Under the pieces are notes generated by a model that was given only the letters and a program-made list of their open reading frames with translations, was not told the origin of the DNA and did not search any database. The position numbers were made by a program, and so were the translations under genes. From Corticium candelabrum (lineage: Eukaryota > Porifera > Homoscleromorpha > Homosclerophorida > Plakinidae): a DNA stretch of 64,000 bases. Shown here one piece after another: positions 1 through 14,100 of the stretch; within the stretch, counting starts at the first letter, position 1; each line of letters begins with the position of its first letter. The DNA lies in contig NC_085105.1 of NCBI RefSeq assembly GCF_963422355.1, forward strand, positions 4,866,151 through 4,930,150. The letters run 5' to 3'.

Positions 1-2409
1 TTGTACAGCTGTGAACGGCAGGTCACCGCCAGTTGAGGATGCATGACCTCCTAGACTGCAATTCACCTTACATAGTCATCATCAACAGCTTTGATAGACC
101 AGTAGTCAATTCCAAACATACACAGAAAACAAAACGTACACAAAGCCGCTCTTCCTGCCGCCTTTGTAGGTAGCCACACAAACAGTAAAAGCATTTCATA
201 GTTGCACCTGCTAACACCACAGCAGCGTTACTAAGGACCATCTCGTTTCTAGACATTACAAGTTCTGTAGACACAACCCCCCTTGTCGTAATTGGAGTTG
301 GGCTTCGTTTCTGTTCCACTCGTTTCCACCTAGTAGCCAGAATCAGGAATTGCCAATGCGCAAGTTAAAAATGTAATGAAAGAACAGGCAATTGCAGGAC
401 TCCCTGACTAACGTCTGTTCTATCCACACAGCAAATTTCAAGCAGAAAATCACGTTGCAATGAAGCGGAAGATTCTGCCATTGACCACTTCCGAAACCAA
501 CTGCTGTCTATGAACATGGTTAAAGAGAAAGAAATATTCCAAATGTTTCCGGACTGTAGAGTGCTGTCCTTCTAAGAAAGAGAGCCCAACAATCAAAGAC
601 CACACACCACACAATGCCCCCGTGTTCAACAGACAACAGACAATAACAATGCGATTATATGCAATCAGTAATGAATGAGTCAAAATTCCATTTCTCATCA
701 ATTTCATGATTACAGACTAAGCTACCGTCTGCTGCTAAATAATGAACGCTTATACACTGTCTAAAGTTGACTACACTGCAATGCTTTTCCATCTTTGTTC
801 AGTCGGTATCATTTGCTCATCCTGTCATGCGTTCACCGTTTCCAAACTTGGACACAGTAAGATGCGCACCTGACTTTACTATGCAGAGGATCCACTCTCA
901 TGAACCCGGAGGTCTCTAACCTTGTCGGTGACTGCATGAGCAATACAGATCCACAACAGTTGCAAATTTGTACAACAGTCGGACTCTTAGCTTCTGAGCC
1001 TCTGCTCTGGCTTCGGTGTAAACTAATTCAAAACAACAATACCATGAAATGGCAGGTCAGTTGTAGCACATGAAGGACAGAATGATATGCAAAACACAGC
1101 ACAGCCTATATGTCAAATGAATCTAGCCTCTAAGGCATGTAATCTCACTACTTCATAGTCTAATTCAGTACCTTTGTAACATCCTCATAAAGGTAACAAA
1201 CATTTAATTAACAATCATAATATATAAATAGTGGTAACTGCACTTACATTCCAGAACCAGACAATGAGACATGAAGAGAGACAAAAAGAGGTATCTCCAT
1301 TTCCCAAAATGCTTTACAGGACCCACTACACTGCAATTTCATTGCAGGCTACACAATAACTGGCAACTCTATTTGGAAATTTACACCATTGCTCTTCAGC
1401 TTCAAAACAATCACTGCGCCATTAGAGTACATAATAGCCTCCATACCATTACTAAAGAGAAGCCATGAAATTGATACCACTATCAAGTCAGGTGAATGAG
1501 ATCGCAATCTTTTGAACCAAAGTTGGTCATACTTTGCAAGATACATCTTCGTTTTCATCACTCAACCGCCACTTGGTCACTTGTATGTGTAATAGCAAAA
1601 GAAGACAAGGAAAATGCCAAAAGCATACGCCATGTATAACTCTACAAGTAAGAAACATGATAGCTTTACTGACATAATCACATTTTACCTTATATGTTCT
1701 GGATGTCATCAATCTGCAAGATTCATCTGATTCAGACCACTATTAGCAAAAAACAACTACAAAGTAACGGTTGTCTACTATTTCAGCAAGCCACAAAACA
1801 TGAGAATAAAAAAAGTTCTGATTGTACGGCGTTCTCACCATCAGTCTCACAGCCCTAGCTGTCATGAACTGTTGTGCGTTAGCAGATACCAGATACTGAA
1901 CAATTAGCAACATCCAAAATGCACCTACCACATATATATGTACCAACAAATTAAGTTATTATACAGCCACACTAATTAAAAGAGCAACACTCACAAGAAA
2001 AAATTAAGTGGAAGCTTTATAGTAGCTCTATTATAGAAAGCCCTATTGAGGGTCAGTCATTAACTGTAAATACATATGACAAACAGCACTTGCTCCTGTA
2101 AATTTAGTCGTTGATCCTAAATTAGAATCACTATTAGCTATGACATGCTAATCTATCTACTCAGTCCTTTAAACGGTATTCCATTCACATATCACCCTTA
2201 ATCACTATAAAGAAACACTCTTACTTGCCCACTAAGGAAAGGGAAAAAACCCTACCTGCACAGTAGAGTAGAAATACATCCCTAATATGGCAAACAACTT
2301 TTGTCTCTAGCGCCTATTCAAAAACCTACCCCAAGGCACTCATTACTTAGGCTGCTGACATAGCTAAATTGCTACTCTTAGAGGTACCTGTGGTGTGCGT
2401 GTGCGTGTG

Positions 2410-2494
<85 letters not shown>

Positions 2495-5400
2495 CCAATG
2501 CATGTGTTCTATAGCTTTATGTACTGCAAGAAATGACGGACTTGAAACAAACATACATAAATCAATAGAAACACAGCTGCTCAATGTGCCATTATTGAGC
2601 CATTCAAAACATTCAAGAACAACAATGGAATCAACATAACTTTTCATCATTGTCACCTTTGTGAGAAAGAGATCGAACAATAAACATCAACTTCATTTCA
2701 TCACAGTTGAGAATTTAAAAACAATTATAATTTTATTAATTATTCAATCAGTGTCGTGCACTAAGTCTTATACTGCACTGAAACTTTGCCATAACAACAG
2801 CAATCTCAAAATTTTGCTTCTATCTCCATTGCAATTCTGTGATAACTGATCCAAGGATACTTTAGGATGCATGGAAACATCAATTCAATTCTACAAAAAT
2901 TGTGATGTACTTGAACCAATGACATAGCCATAATCATTTTAACCAAATTCAATTAATATTAACTACAAAGTTTTAATATTAACTACAAACTTTTGATATT
3001 AATTAATTAATATACAACATTCCCAATCAATCTAGACAGACCCATATACCACAAGTCCTGTGTGCCACCTGCTTCCACTACGTATGTACTTGCTGCACTT
3101 AAGTACACCTGGGGCACGACAGCTACAGCTTGCATATGCATCTCTTTAACAGTAAGATACTGTTTTCCATACACACTTGAAATACATTAACAACAACCAT
3201 GCAGTTCAACTATTGTTGTCAGCCATGTACAATACTGATGCTACGTATGAACTGGTTTACACTAAAACGAGTCACTATACCTACCAAGTTCACATGCACA
3301 CAGTAAGCCCCTACAAGCATATACGCATGTTACTGTATCTACTTTTAAAACGCACTACAAGGCATACTACTTGGAAATAGCAGATAAAGACGACACACCA
3401 AATGTAAAATCTATTAACTGCAGACATACAAGTCAAGGCCAAAAATGCCTACACAAAATAACTGTACAAGAAATTGGTTGCAGGGTAAAAGGTGTAATGC
3501 ACAGTCAAAAATAACTCTACACCTTTGTTGAACAGCCACAGGTACAGTATCATGCACAGAAAATAATAACTAAGTAGCTCAAACTGCTGCAATGGATAGC
3601 CAAAAAATTCAGATAACTAAATGTACTGCCTGTTTGCACATCCACGGTGAATACATAATAACACTGCTTTTAAAGCAGCTCTTGCAACCAATATTAGTCC
3701 ATCAATAAAACAAGAAGAACTATAGTACAATGAACAACATCAGATATTCTACTCTGTTCTACTACGCAGCAAATCCTTTTTAACCGCTAAATGATAATTG
3801 TCAAACCATCAAATAATTATTAATTTAAAAGCGTAACAGAATGCCTGCTTTTTCAGCAAGCAGCATATAGAAACAGCTTGATACCATCACACAAGTTCAA
3901 TTTGAGAGACACGACAAAGTTTACACATCATCTGTAAAAAACTGGATCATGAAAAGTCATACGGATTGCAATTTAGTTCAACTGTTTTATCAACCACCCT
4001 ATTTCATTGTATACAAGGACAGGGCTCTTGTAAGAACAGTTTGGTACTATGTGCCTTTGTACAGTGTGATTAAGGAATAGAGTAGACACTTCGGAATTCC
4101 CAGTGTCTACAGATTGCAATCAAAGGAAGACATCACAGAAAACCATATTTCTGATTGCGATTTGGTTGCTTCCTCCACAGATAAATTTTCAGTGGCCACT
4201 GCTCTTATGCATCAGCTACACATGCTGCAAACTTTCATCAGAACTGTAGCTACCAGTGACGTCTTCTTTTGTCTGCCATCCTCCAGAAATTTCATGGCTT
4301 CTACCCTGATCTTTAATCATGCTGTACAAAGGCATAAAATACCAAAATGTTCTAATACAAGCCCTTTCATTTTATAGGAGGACAAACAACACATTTATGG
4401 CTTGTGTCACAAATTCTTGCACTACGTATTATTTTAGAAATTCCTGTTATTTTCTTGGTAAATTGGCAGTTTTGAAAACAATATTTGTTGCAAAGTTGAA
4501 ATTAATGATGCACTTAACTAACCTCTGCATTGACACACATGCGCATACACACACATACATAAATGCATATAAACACACATACATTACAATCTTTAATACA
4601 ATACAGTAGTTGATAAACTCTTAATTAATGAAACAATGAAATTATCATAAAGAACTAAACACGTTTCTAGAACTAAACTGTTCAATGTTGCAACTAGATA
4701 ACTTGCAGACACAAAACACACACAATGTCTTGCAAATGGGATGCAATGTCATCAAAATGACAAGACTCTGTTGTTTAGCCAGTGAGCAAACCAAACAGGA
4801 CATAAACCAAAAGTTTCTCATTTGTGCCAGTATGTAATCCAAAAGCTTGAAAAACACATTTGATGACAAATAGTCAACGAAGTAATATGTGAGGAATGTA
4901 AGCGACAAACAGTGTAATGCAGCATTTCTCTATATGAAGCAGATCAAAAATGCATGTTCAAGAATATCATTGGTTGATGACACACAAGAAAATGATCAAA
5001 AAAAGAGACTTGCTTAATGGATTAGGGCATTACATTCAATTCATTGGTGTCCATTCGCGTCGAGAGACAATATTGTCCTCCAAGACATAGAGCTAATGAT
5101 ACAGCACAATGTGCCTGAGCAAGTATCTAAAAAAGATGTGCCCACGATTGAAATATTCCTTCTTGACTAAACTGGCAAACCCAGAAGTTCTGTTAGCAGA
5201 TGCATCTGCAGCCAGCCTAACTGCAGATTTCTGTCAAGGCTAGTTTACTCCCTTAGCAACTCTTCAACCAAGAATGATGATGCATAAGAGCCGCAATCAA
5301 CACTTTGTTTAGGTGTCTGAACATGTCAACCTATATTCAATTACCCAAGAATCTGTCTAGCATATCAAGTCAGACATAACACAGTATTCGCTTACACCAT

Positions 5401-6034
5401 TAGCTTTACAAGCCTATATGACACAGGTCCTGTACTACTAAAAGCATGTCTTAAATTGCATTGTATGATAAGAGATAGACCTATGCTGTTCCTGTCTCCC
5501 TTTAAACACATGAGCAATTATGCTGTCTATGCTCTCAAGAACCAAATGAACTACACATACCTTCAATTTATTATAAACTACAAAAGAGTAGTTAATTAAA
5601 CAACCCCAGATGAATAACGTCTCATCTCTGTAATAACTCGTATGTTAAAACAATGTTAATTGACTAGGCAGTATACCAAAAACATAATACAGAAACTAAT
5701 GAAAACGTAGACACTATAAGAAAGTAGCGTTCAGTAGCACATTCTCAAACAAAAACAGTCACTTTTAGGGAGAAACACATTTAGATACAAAGTTTTAGTC
5801 ACAAATTACTAAGTGATATTACACAATTGCAAACTAGAGTACATTTTTTATCTCCACCAGGTCAACCATTGAGTGAAACCCATAGAAGTCTTTGCATTCA
5901 TTCACCTCCACCAACTGACATTGGTGGAGCTCCATTACCTCCACTGCTTCAACCAGCAGTTTACTGGTAGAGCTAATGAGGTAAGTGAAGGCAAACATTA
6001 TGTATGCTCATTGTGATACAACAGAACTTTAATG
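1..6034. other. Left flank, no gene recognised
   Basis: AT-rich, with stops in all frames and only short ORFs. Apart from the GT microsatellite at 2394-2492 I see no domain, exon chain or RNA gene. A minus-strand stretch near 230-320 faintly resembles the (L).xxGGL.L block after an RT, but it is too short and broken to call. Confidence 0.4.
2394..2492. repeat. (GT)n microsatellite
   Basis: About 99 bp of GT with a few GC interruptions at the left edge. Confidence 0.95.
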
Positions 6035-6752
6035 TACAACTATAGTATTTTGCATTTAATTATCCAAACCTAGCGTTCAGTTATCCAATTCAGGCATTCA
6101 ATTATCCGAATTTCTGTCATAGAAGTGCCAAATTTATAATAATAATTCTTTCAGTCTGATACATAAAGTCAAAACCGTACACCTTCTATTTATGACGTCT
6201 TTCTAAGATGCTCAATCACGTTTCAGCTGAACAATAAATGATTGATTTAACCAAGGTGGGAAGACAATTAGTGAATTCAAGCTCTTTGATTAGTTAAAAA
6301 AATGGAAGTGTTGCAGTATCCAGCAGGACACAGCTTGTAAGAGTATGCAGATCATACTAAACAAAACCAAGGGGCAGGGCAAGACATCAAAACCTTCATA
6401 CATATGTAGATTTTGTTCGCTCAAAACAGCTTAAAACCAAGATTTATTTATATAGTGCAAAGAAACGTGTTATCACAACACACACACTAACTAAAATACA
6501 CCAACTTCAAGATTAATTACAAAATTATTGCATAGGAACGGCTGATGAATGATGATATTTCAGCAGCTGCCCAACAGCAGACTAGATAAGTTATTTAGTT
6601 TTCATGCAATTGCACAGCCATAAGCAACAGATAATTGAATGCCTACATGAGAATCAGATAATTGAATGCCTAATTCAGTTAATCAAAATTGCCTAAATCA
6701 AATAATTGAATGCCAGATTTGAATAATTGAATGCAAGATATTATAGTACTGT
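6035..6752. mobile_element. Non-autonomous TIR element with reiterated terminal motif
   Basis: Left end TATAGTATTTTGCATTTAAT (6041 onward) and right end (reverse complement, up to 6746) TATAATATCTTGCATTCAAT are inverted copies. Each arm repeats GGCATTCAATTATC-like units (left near 6060-6110, right near 6630-6735). TA-rich flanks suggest a Tc1/mariner-like element. No ORF of note. Confidence 0.6.
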
Positions 6753-7195
6753 GATTAGTCTCACAGAAGACGGACTATACAGCTCCTAATTCTTCACAGC
6801 AAAGACCAATATCCAGCAACAGAGGGCACATGCTTGCTTCCACTAGAACATTTCTTTATTAGGACTGTCCGTAATTATCGTATTCTCAGTGATCAAAAAA
6901 GAGGTCATCAAGTTGTCATTTGACAACTAACTGAGTTCATGTGATAACCAATTATTCCAGTGAGGTTGCCATTCTGACGACTAGAGTTACTCAAGTTGTG
7001 GTGGACCCAGTGAATTTTTGTTTTTATGCTGTAGAGTAGAATAATGAAATTGCTCAGGATGGGCTAGGGCGGCGCCTCTGGGATCCTGGGATATCGTTTA
7101 CTTACCAAAGCAATCAGTATCACTATTTGATATTTATGAATATATGAATATAGTTCAAGTCGCAGTGATGGCGAGCTATAGCATAATTTCCTTAA

Positions 7196-8455
7196 AGGGG
7201 AACTCCAACGGAAATACAACCTCATCTCAAAATGTAGGCTTTATCATGAAACTTCATGCTGTGCTACTTTCAGACTCACAGTCGCTTTGGAGAAAACGTG
7301 GGTTATGTACGGAGTATGCGCCAGGCTGATATGTCATTGGCACTATGCTCCGCCTACTCCAAATGAATTGCCCGCGTAGCTCAGTTATCTTGCCAGTAGA
7401 CTACACGAAAACTAAACAGGAATGGTAACTAGAGAAGGTTCTTGTGCTTTAAGGCCTCAAAAGAGCTCTCTGCAACGAAAGTAGGATGCTAGACGTCGTT
7501 TTCTCCCAGCAGACTTGACCCTCTCCTCCCACAGAAGATGAGGCTAGTGCAATAAAACTCAACGGTAATTAGCGTTAGCCTTTGTTCTATTAATCTATGA
7601 GGAGAAACATTTAGAGGGTTCAAATATAAGGTTCTCTTGGAGAGATCTGAGTAAGCGGACACGCTCCTTTCAAACAGCGGCTTGGCGAAGTATTACAGGT
7701 GCAGAATGGCTTTGATTGAGCCTTAGAATTTTACCTAAGTGCAATGATGTAGACGGTGTAGCTAGTACTGTAGTACGTAAGTTGTTTCACCCTGCACAGT
7801 GTGTAGACTCGTGACCATAGCAATATACCGCCCCTTCATCATTCCGGATACTCAATCCTCTATCACAGCTCTTGAGGCATCTAGAAGCCAAGCTAATTGC
7901 CAAAGCTGAACACACCGGACTGCTACCTAAATTTGACGTGGACGTAGGACAGGAGAACGGCAAGAAAGGGCGTGTCCATCTACGCAGGTCTCTCAAAGAG
8001 AACGTCTACGCTTCCTTGACATACTTAAACCTTGTGCGTGTTTCTCATCGTAGATCAATAGAGCGAAGGCTGACACTAATTACAGTTGAGTTTTCTTGCG
8101 CTAGCTATATCTTCTGTGAGAGGAGAGGGTCAAGTCTGCTGGGAGAAAACGACCTCTACCATCCTACTTTGTTACAAAAAGCTCTTGTAAGGCCTTAAAA
8201 CACAAGATCCCTCTATAGTTACCATTACTGTTTAGTTTTCGTGTAGTTTACTAGCAAGATAACTGAGCTACGGAGGCAATTCGTTTGGTGTAGGCAGAGC
8301 TTAGCGTCAATGACGTGTCAGCTTGGCGCATGCTCCGTACATAACGTGTTTTCTCCGCTACCAAAGCAACGGCTGGCCTAAAAGTAGTGAAGCACGAAGT
8401 TTCACGATAAAGCCTACATTTTGAGATGAGGTTGTATTTCCGTTGGAGTTCCCCT
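7196..8455. mobile_element. Long-TIR non-autonomous DNA transposon, TTAA target site
   Basis: TTAA at 7192-7195 and 8456-8459 flanks termini AGGGGAACTCCAACGG and its inverted copy. The arms are about 450-490 bp each (7196-7680 and 7960-8455) and diverged, with many substitutions and small indels. TTAA targets and AGGGG ends fit Kolobok-like or piggyBac-like elements. The loop of about 280 bp has no transposase, and the short ORFs on both strands are not convincing. Confidence 0.75.
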
Positions 8456-8631
8456 TTAAGCAAGAAACTAACACAAAAATTATTATTGCTTCTCTCGACT
8501 CAGGAGTATAAATGAGTACACATGTACCAGCAGAAATGCTGGGGGAAAAGGCAGCCTACTTAGGTAGCAGCTGCAGGACCCCTGGAAGATCGGCCTCAAG
8601 GCTGAAGGGGCATTCTGGGTAAATATAACCG

Positions 8632-8688
8632 TCTTCTTCTTCTTCTTCTTCTTCTTCTTCTTCTTCTTCTTCTTCTTCTTCTTCTTCT
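8632..8688. repeat. (TTC)n microsatellite
   Basis: Uninterrupted run of 19 TTC/CTT units. Confidence 0.95.
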
Positions 8689-9591
8689 AAGGCCTAGAGT
8701 TTTCTGCCTTTTTCATTTTGGCAAATGCAATGACACCAATACTTTGAAATCCAACAGCAGACACTTCCTGTGTCAGATCAGGAGTAATATCTAGTGACCA
8801 AATCAGCTAATAACAGATGAAACCAGGAGTGTGGGGAATGCTACAGCATATGGGTGCGTCACACGCGTCATATTATTTTAGGAACAAAATTTGCGATGGG
8901 TGAGCGAGTCAACAGCAATTTGTCCTAAATCCAAATTGATAAACATATGAATTATGGATGGCCCTTACCAGGATCAACCAAAGTACCTGCACCAACTCCA
9001 ACAGTTCACCTGGTGAATATAAAAATGCACCCTCAACAAGTGTCCGTAAAAACTGTGTAAATAAACAAAATGCTGCTGTAATGTCTGATATGTAAATTGG
9101 CTCATATCAGTGTTCTGCCAGAATTTGAGCTAAACTAAATGACAGTGGCTCATCCTGTTTGTGGCCACCCTAAAGGCCAGTCAAACTTGGTCATAAAATG
9201 GAGGTACATGTAGTCTATGAACTGGTTTCTTACACGTTAAGTGCAAATATGTAAAGTTAATTGATGGCAAACTAGGCTTTTCTGACTGATATACAAGTGT
9301 TTCTACAGTCAATATTTACCATCAACCAACTTTACATATACATGTAGTCTTTCATATAGGTCAGCATATTCTATTAGTCATGTATCAGAAGTGCATGACC
9401 AATCTTGTGAATAGGAGGTGGTTATACATCAGAGGAGTCAGACATGAGAAGGACTGGACTGCTGTAGCACGAAAGGCACTGTACCTTTTAGAATAAGCCT
9501 AGCAAGAAGAACCGTTCAGGCACCACAACTACAGTTAGATGCATTCTGCTCAGAGCACATCAACTGCACTCCTAAAATGGCCATTTAATAA

Positions 9592-9840
9592 TACCGTATA
9601 ACCAGTTATTTCTGTCATCATGATATTTCTGCAAATTTTGCGAAGAAATCACGAAACGCACAAATAAAATTTGCAGATATTTAGGCCTACCCTCAGAGTC
9701 CCAAGAAGTCACTGTTCCTGTGTACCAGTAACTGTCTTCCTGGTTGGAACGCTGAAATTGAATTCCCAGTAATTAAAACTTTTGTCTAAATTCTCAAATC
9801 ACAGTCATTTAGGACCTCAGAAATAACCGGCTATACGGTA
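9592..9840. mobile_element. 249-bp TA-flanked MITE
   Basis: TACCGTATAACCAGTTATTT at the left is matched at the right by the reverse complement TACCGTATAGCCGGTTATTT. TA sits at both edges, as in Tc1/mariner-derived MITEs. A single related end (TACCGTAAAGTCACC) occurs at about 18714. Confidence 0.75.
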
Positions 9841-10407
9841 GTCTACTAGCTGTACTGATACCTGTTCCCGTAAAAGCACTACACAAGATTGCTGTGATAG
9901 AAGAACTAAACAGCTAGCTGAGTTACTGTCAAGCCCGTTGACCTATTTGATGCACACTTTGAAAAGATGTAGCTTCCGTTAACAAGCTTGCATTTTATAA
10001 ATCATTTGAATGCCAGTAATTAGCTAACGTAAATTTGCCAGCTTATACTAACTGTTCTCATTTCCTTACCTCCAAACACGAAATTGCAGCACAACATCCA
10101 TGTGTAGATGGTCCTGCGCTAGAAGCCCTGCAGCACAATATTAGCAAGTAGTATAGTACTGTAGCCTAAATAAACACACACATGAAGAACATTGTAACCT
10201 TGCAAAGATCTTCAGTTGCCTTGGTAAACTGGTGTCAAGCTACCAATCATTTATGCACGTAGTAGACTAGTCAGTCAAATCCAAACATGTCCTCTGAACC
10301 ATGTCAAGGCTGTCAAATGTCACCCGGATGTTGATACAGCTGGGCTAGACTGCTGCTGATGAGCTCGCAGTTGAGCAGCGTCCAAGACACATGAGACTCT
10401 TATTCAT

Positions 10408-10620
10408 CAGAGACGTAGCTAGGCATGAGGCAATGAGGCAGTTCCCTCACTAACAGAAACAGATGCTGTCCCATCACGTGTCCACATTCTCTCGTTTCTG
10501 TCGTGTGCCCGCAGCATGACTGAGCCTCTGGCAAAGAAAAGAAGGCAGACTACACTTCAGCAGCTGCTTCTCTCAGGGTAATTATTCAAAATGTCATGTA
10601 GGTAGCTGACTTAGCAGCAC
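10408..10620 (+). mobile_element. Possible 5' end of a second hAT-like element
   Basis: CAGAGACGTAGCTAGGCATG at 10408 resembles a hAT terminus. A 21-codon reading frame at 10516 (MTEPLAKKRRQTTLQQLLLS) looks like the start of hAT/zf-MYM transposases. It ends in TAA and no continuation or right end was found. Confidence 0.35.
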
Positions 10621-10652
10621 AGACTGTTCTGACGCATACTGTTCACACACTA

Positions 10653-10654
<2 letters not shown>

Positions 10655-10711
<57 letters not shown>

Positions 10712-10714
10712 GTG
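10655..10714. repeat. (GT)n microsatellite
   Basis: About 60 bp of GT with one GC interruption near the right edge. Confidence 0.95.
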
Positions 10715-11105
10715 TTCACGTGTTGACAGTGTGAGCTGCAATTTTCTTGGATGTCGTTGTGTGCACTTGGACAAATTGTAGATACTACTAATCAAATTTA
10801 TGTCAATGGCAAGACTCATATCAACTTGCCTTGGTTAAAAATAATCCTGGCAATGGCTATGCCACTCACTGTTCTTGCATGGTAATATTCGCCTTCTGCA
10901 AATACAAAACAGATGAGCAGCTAATCAACGCTGGCCTTTTGTTTCTTGTGTGCATCAACTTCCATTATAAGTCTACGATGCTAAAGCAGTGACAGCAAAA
11001 AGGAATCGTTGTTATGCGCACCACACAGGCGGCAAGTTGCGCACGCAGATCTCAGCAGCAAATGAGTATGTTCGTACAGAGCCTTAGATTTAGGGATCTG
11101 TGCAC

Positions 11106-14100
11106 AGCGATGTACCCAGTCCAAAATTTGGGGCCACATTAAAAATTATCTCAAATCTGTATTTCTACCTCTATTTTAATTGCCCACCTTTTCACTTGTT
11201 AAGCTTGATTCTCCTGCTTTATCTACTGCAGAAACCCTGTCTACAGCTGCTTCCAGGTCTATCTTACGAGAAATATCCATTTCTATGGCCAGAAGCTCTA
11301 AGCTATTTAGTCTATCTTGTCCCATGCCATCCCTAAGGTAAGTCTTCAGTCTCTTCAAACATGAAAACAAACGTTCACATGACGCAGTAGATACACCTAC
11401 AGTAGTGTCAATACAATGTGTGACAATGTAGGACTTTGAGCAGATCTCTGAACACCTCCTTGACTGGCAAGAGATAATTTAGTACATCACAGAGATTTTA
11501 CTTCCAGTTTGCTAAACAGTTTTGTAGATATCATGCTGCTGATTCTGCCTGAAATGACACTATTTCATGATTAATTAAAAGACCACTGACATTCAAACAT
11601 CAAAAATTATTTTAAATTGCTGTATGATAGTTCCAAAGATGTACATACTGGGAAAATTAATTTTAGATTTTTCAAATCAAGTTCTATCAGAAAATTGCAC
11701 CGTAATGTGCTTCCGGTTTATCACATCCTGTTTAACAGCAGATTCGGGGTGTGTACTTAGAACATAAAAGTGAGAATGTATGGATGTTGTGTTAGCACAA
11801 AGTGAAGTAAATAACGTACAAGATTCGAGCGTGTGCTATGGTTAGAATTCAATGCTTAGACGATGTGTAGCAGCTGGGTGTTATAGTACGGCAAAAGAAG
11901 GTGTGAGGGTCTTTTGGTTTCTGACAACCTCAAACAAAGACGAAAGTGGGGCGAAACAAGTCAGACAAACGAGAGATCGCTGGGAAGGCCCAAGTGATTC
12001 TTCCGTCTTGTGTAATGGTTTTTAAAAGCAGACTGCTTTGAAGATGAGCCAGGATTGTGTAAGCAATTTAGTTCAGGCTCTGGGTGCTGAAATTGAGGCC
12101 GAATGCTGTGCATACTGATTGAGACAGTGCAAGAGCTGAGCAGTTGGAAAAACCAAGAAAGAAGAGATTGACATATATGAAAAACGTGAAAGAAAGAGAG
12201 TAGGTTGTATTTAGGCTTTACAGAAGTGTACATGAATTAAATTGATTAAACTATGAGCCACTGAACAATTTTACGGTGGAACTAATCTTCTAACTGCTGA
12301 CAAGAGGCATTTCAGCCAGTTTACACCATCTTGCTAATTGATGGTAAGAAGTATATCTATATATCTCCTGTGCAGCACAGAAATCCATTGAAGTCAACAT
12401 TGTTGTTATAATTGTTTCTCATGAATTTGGAGGACTCAAGAGAATCAGTTTCATACACTGCCATAGTCCTGCCATATGCAGTCTACAGAGCCCACACAAC
12501 TTGGCAGACGTCAGAGAATCTTTGGTGTTCAGCGATGCAATTTTGTCAATTAACAAGTATGTCCTGGCAACACCCACAATGACGACCCGAGGTCAGCAAC
12601 CACAACTACATGTAGTAGTACACCTAAACAAAATTCCATTACATGACTTGTAATATCAGCCTAAATAAATAAGCCTAAAGAAATCAAGTAGTCATTTGTT
12701 TCGCTCATCTTCGGGTGCTACCAGCAATGGCATCTCACTGGCGAGAAGCTCAAAGCTAGACAGCTCCACCTATTCTACAGCTTCACTTTCATCGTCTTCC
12801 GAGCCATTCTCCACATCACCAGTATCTACTCCATACAATACTGAAGGTTCTACGCACAGACCGTTTCAAGACGTCATGCAACGACGATACCGGAGGCAGA
12901 CGTAACCGTAAACAATGGTGTTTTTCAGGGATGTCATTGCCATGGTGATGGTGCCAATTGTGGCACCAGACTTCAAAATTATGGCACCAAGCCTGGCATC
13001 AGAGTCTTATACACTTGGTATTCATGGCTTAATTTCTAAGGACGTACGCTGTCTCAGGCATTTTGTAATCATTCACCGTTTACAGCAGTTTGCTCGACTT
13101 AGCCAATTTTTGGACTTGGCAATTTTTTAATTTGCTGCTATCAATATAATTAATCAATATTAATATAATTAATTAATATTAATCAAGTGGCACTGGAGAC
13201 CACTTTGGGGCCACAATTTTGGCACCGGCCATAACTAAGGCCAGAAACACTGGTTTTGCCCTGCTAACGATCATGCCTCGTAAAGAGTATGATTGTGCAA
13301 ACCATTCTTGAGATCGCCGCCATCTTCATCACTAGAGCCAAGCCACTTGCTCTGTCATGTTCACTGCCTGAGCTAGTCATCAATACGTTTTTCGATAATA
13401 CAACATCCGTTCTCACTTTACGTCATATGTACACGCCTCAAATATGATTCTCAAAAACAGATGTGATAAACCAGAAGCACATTACGGCGTAATTCTTATA
13501 GAAACCTTGACTTTAGAAATCTACAATTAGTTTTCTGGGTATCTACACCTCTAGAACTATCATACAAGAATTTAAAATAATTTTTGATTTTTCGTGTCAG
13601 CGGACCCTCAAGATCATATATGACATTAGCAAAGGAGGATGATCTTGAGCTACACACACTAGCAGCTGCTGTCATCAAAAGACCGAATTTCAACCAAAAA
13701 GCGTCAGATGAATTCTCTTACCACCTGATCCAGTTTTGTGATGTAAATGAAATGTGATAATGGTTATCAATGTCTCCAAAATCTTCTTCATTACTTCCAT
13801 GCTTCTAGCTGTTGTTTCATTACAAGAAACTCATCTATACGGGTAGGTTGTTGCAATCTGCAACGTGGTCTAGGAGGGACTTCAATAGAAAGACCGTTGT
13901 CTTTCACCATAGATACAAAAGCTTCATCCATCGTTCCTCCAATCCTGAAGAGTGTCTCTGGTGCTAAAACCAACCAAATCTACAGCAGCAGCCAAATAAG
14001 TCTAGATCTTTGCTTGAAGTACTTCGGATAAGCCTTTTATCAGCAGCAGAACCTTCTCAAAGACAATAGTACAAACAAGAAATTGAAGCGACTGAATTTG

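Noticed and set aside
68..707. Minus-strand ORFs of 83 and 85 codons at the left edge
   Set aside because: No family resemblance held up in any frame, and no splice chain links them.
7369..7425. tRNA-like 5' half (GCCCGCGTAGCTCAGTTATC)
   Set aside because: It resembles an A box but has no matching T-arm or acceptor 3' side; it lies inside the TIR of the TTAA element and is mirrored in the other arm.
12696..13130. Plus-strand ORFs as the rest of the THAP transposase
   Set aside because: Serine-rich and unordered, with no RNase H-like or GTP-binding motifs; they could be part of it but cannot be supported.
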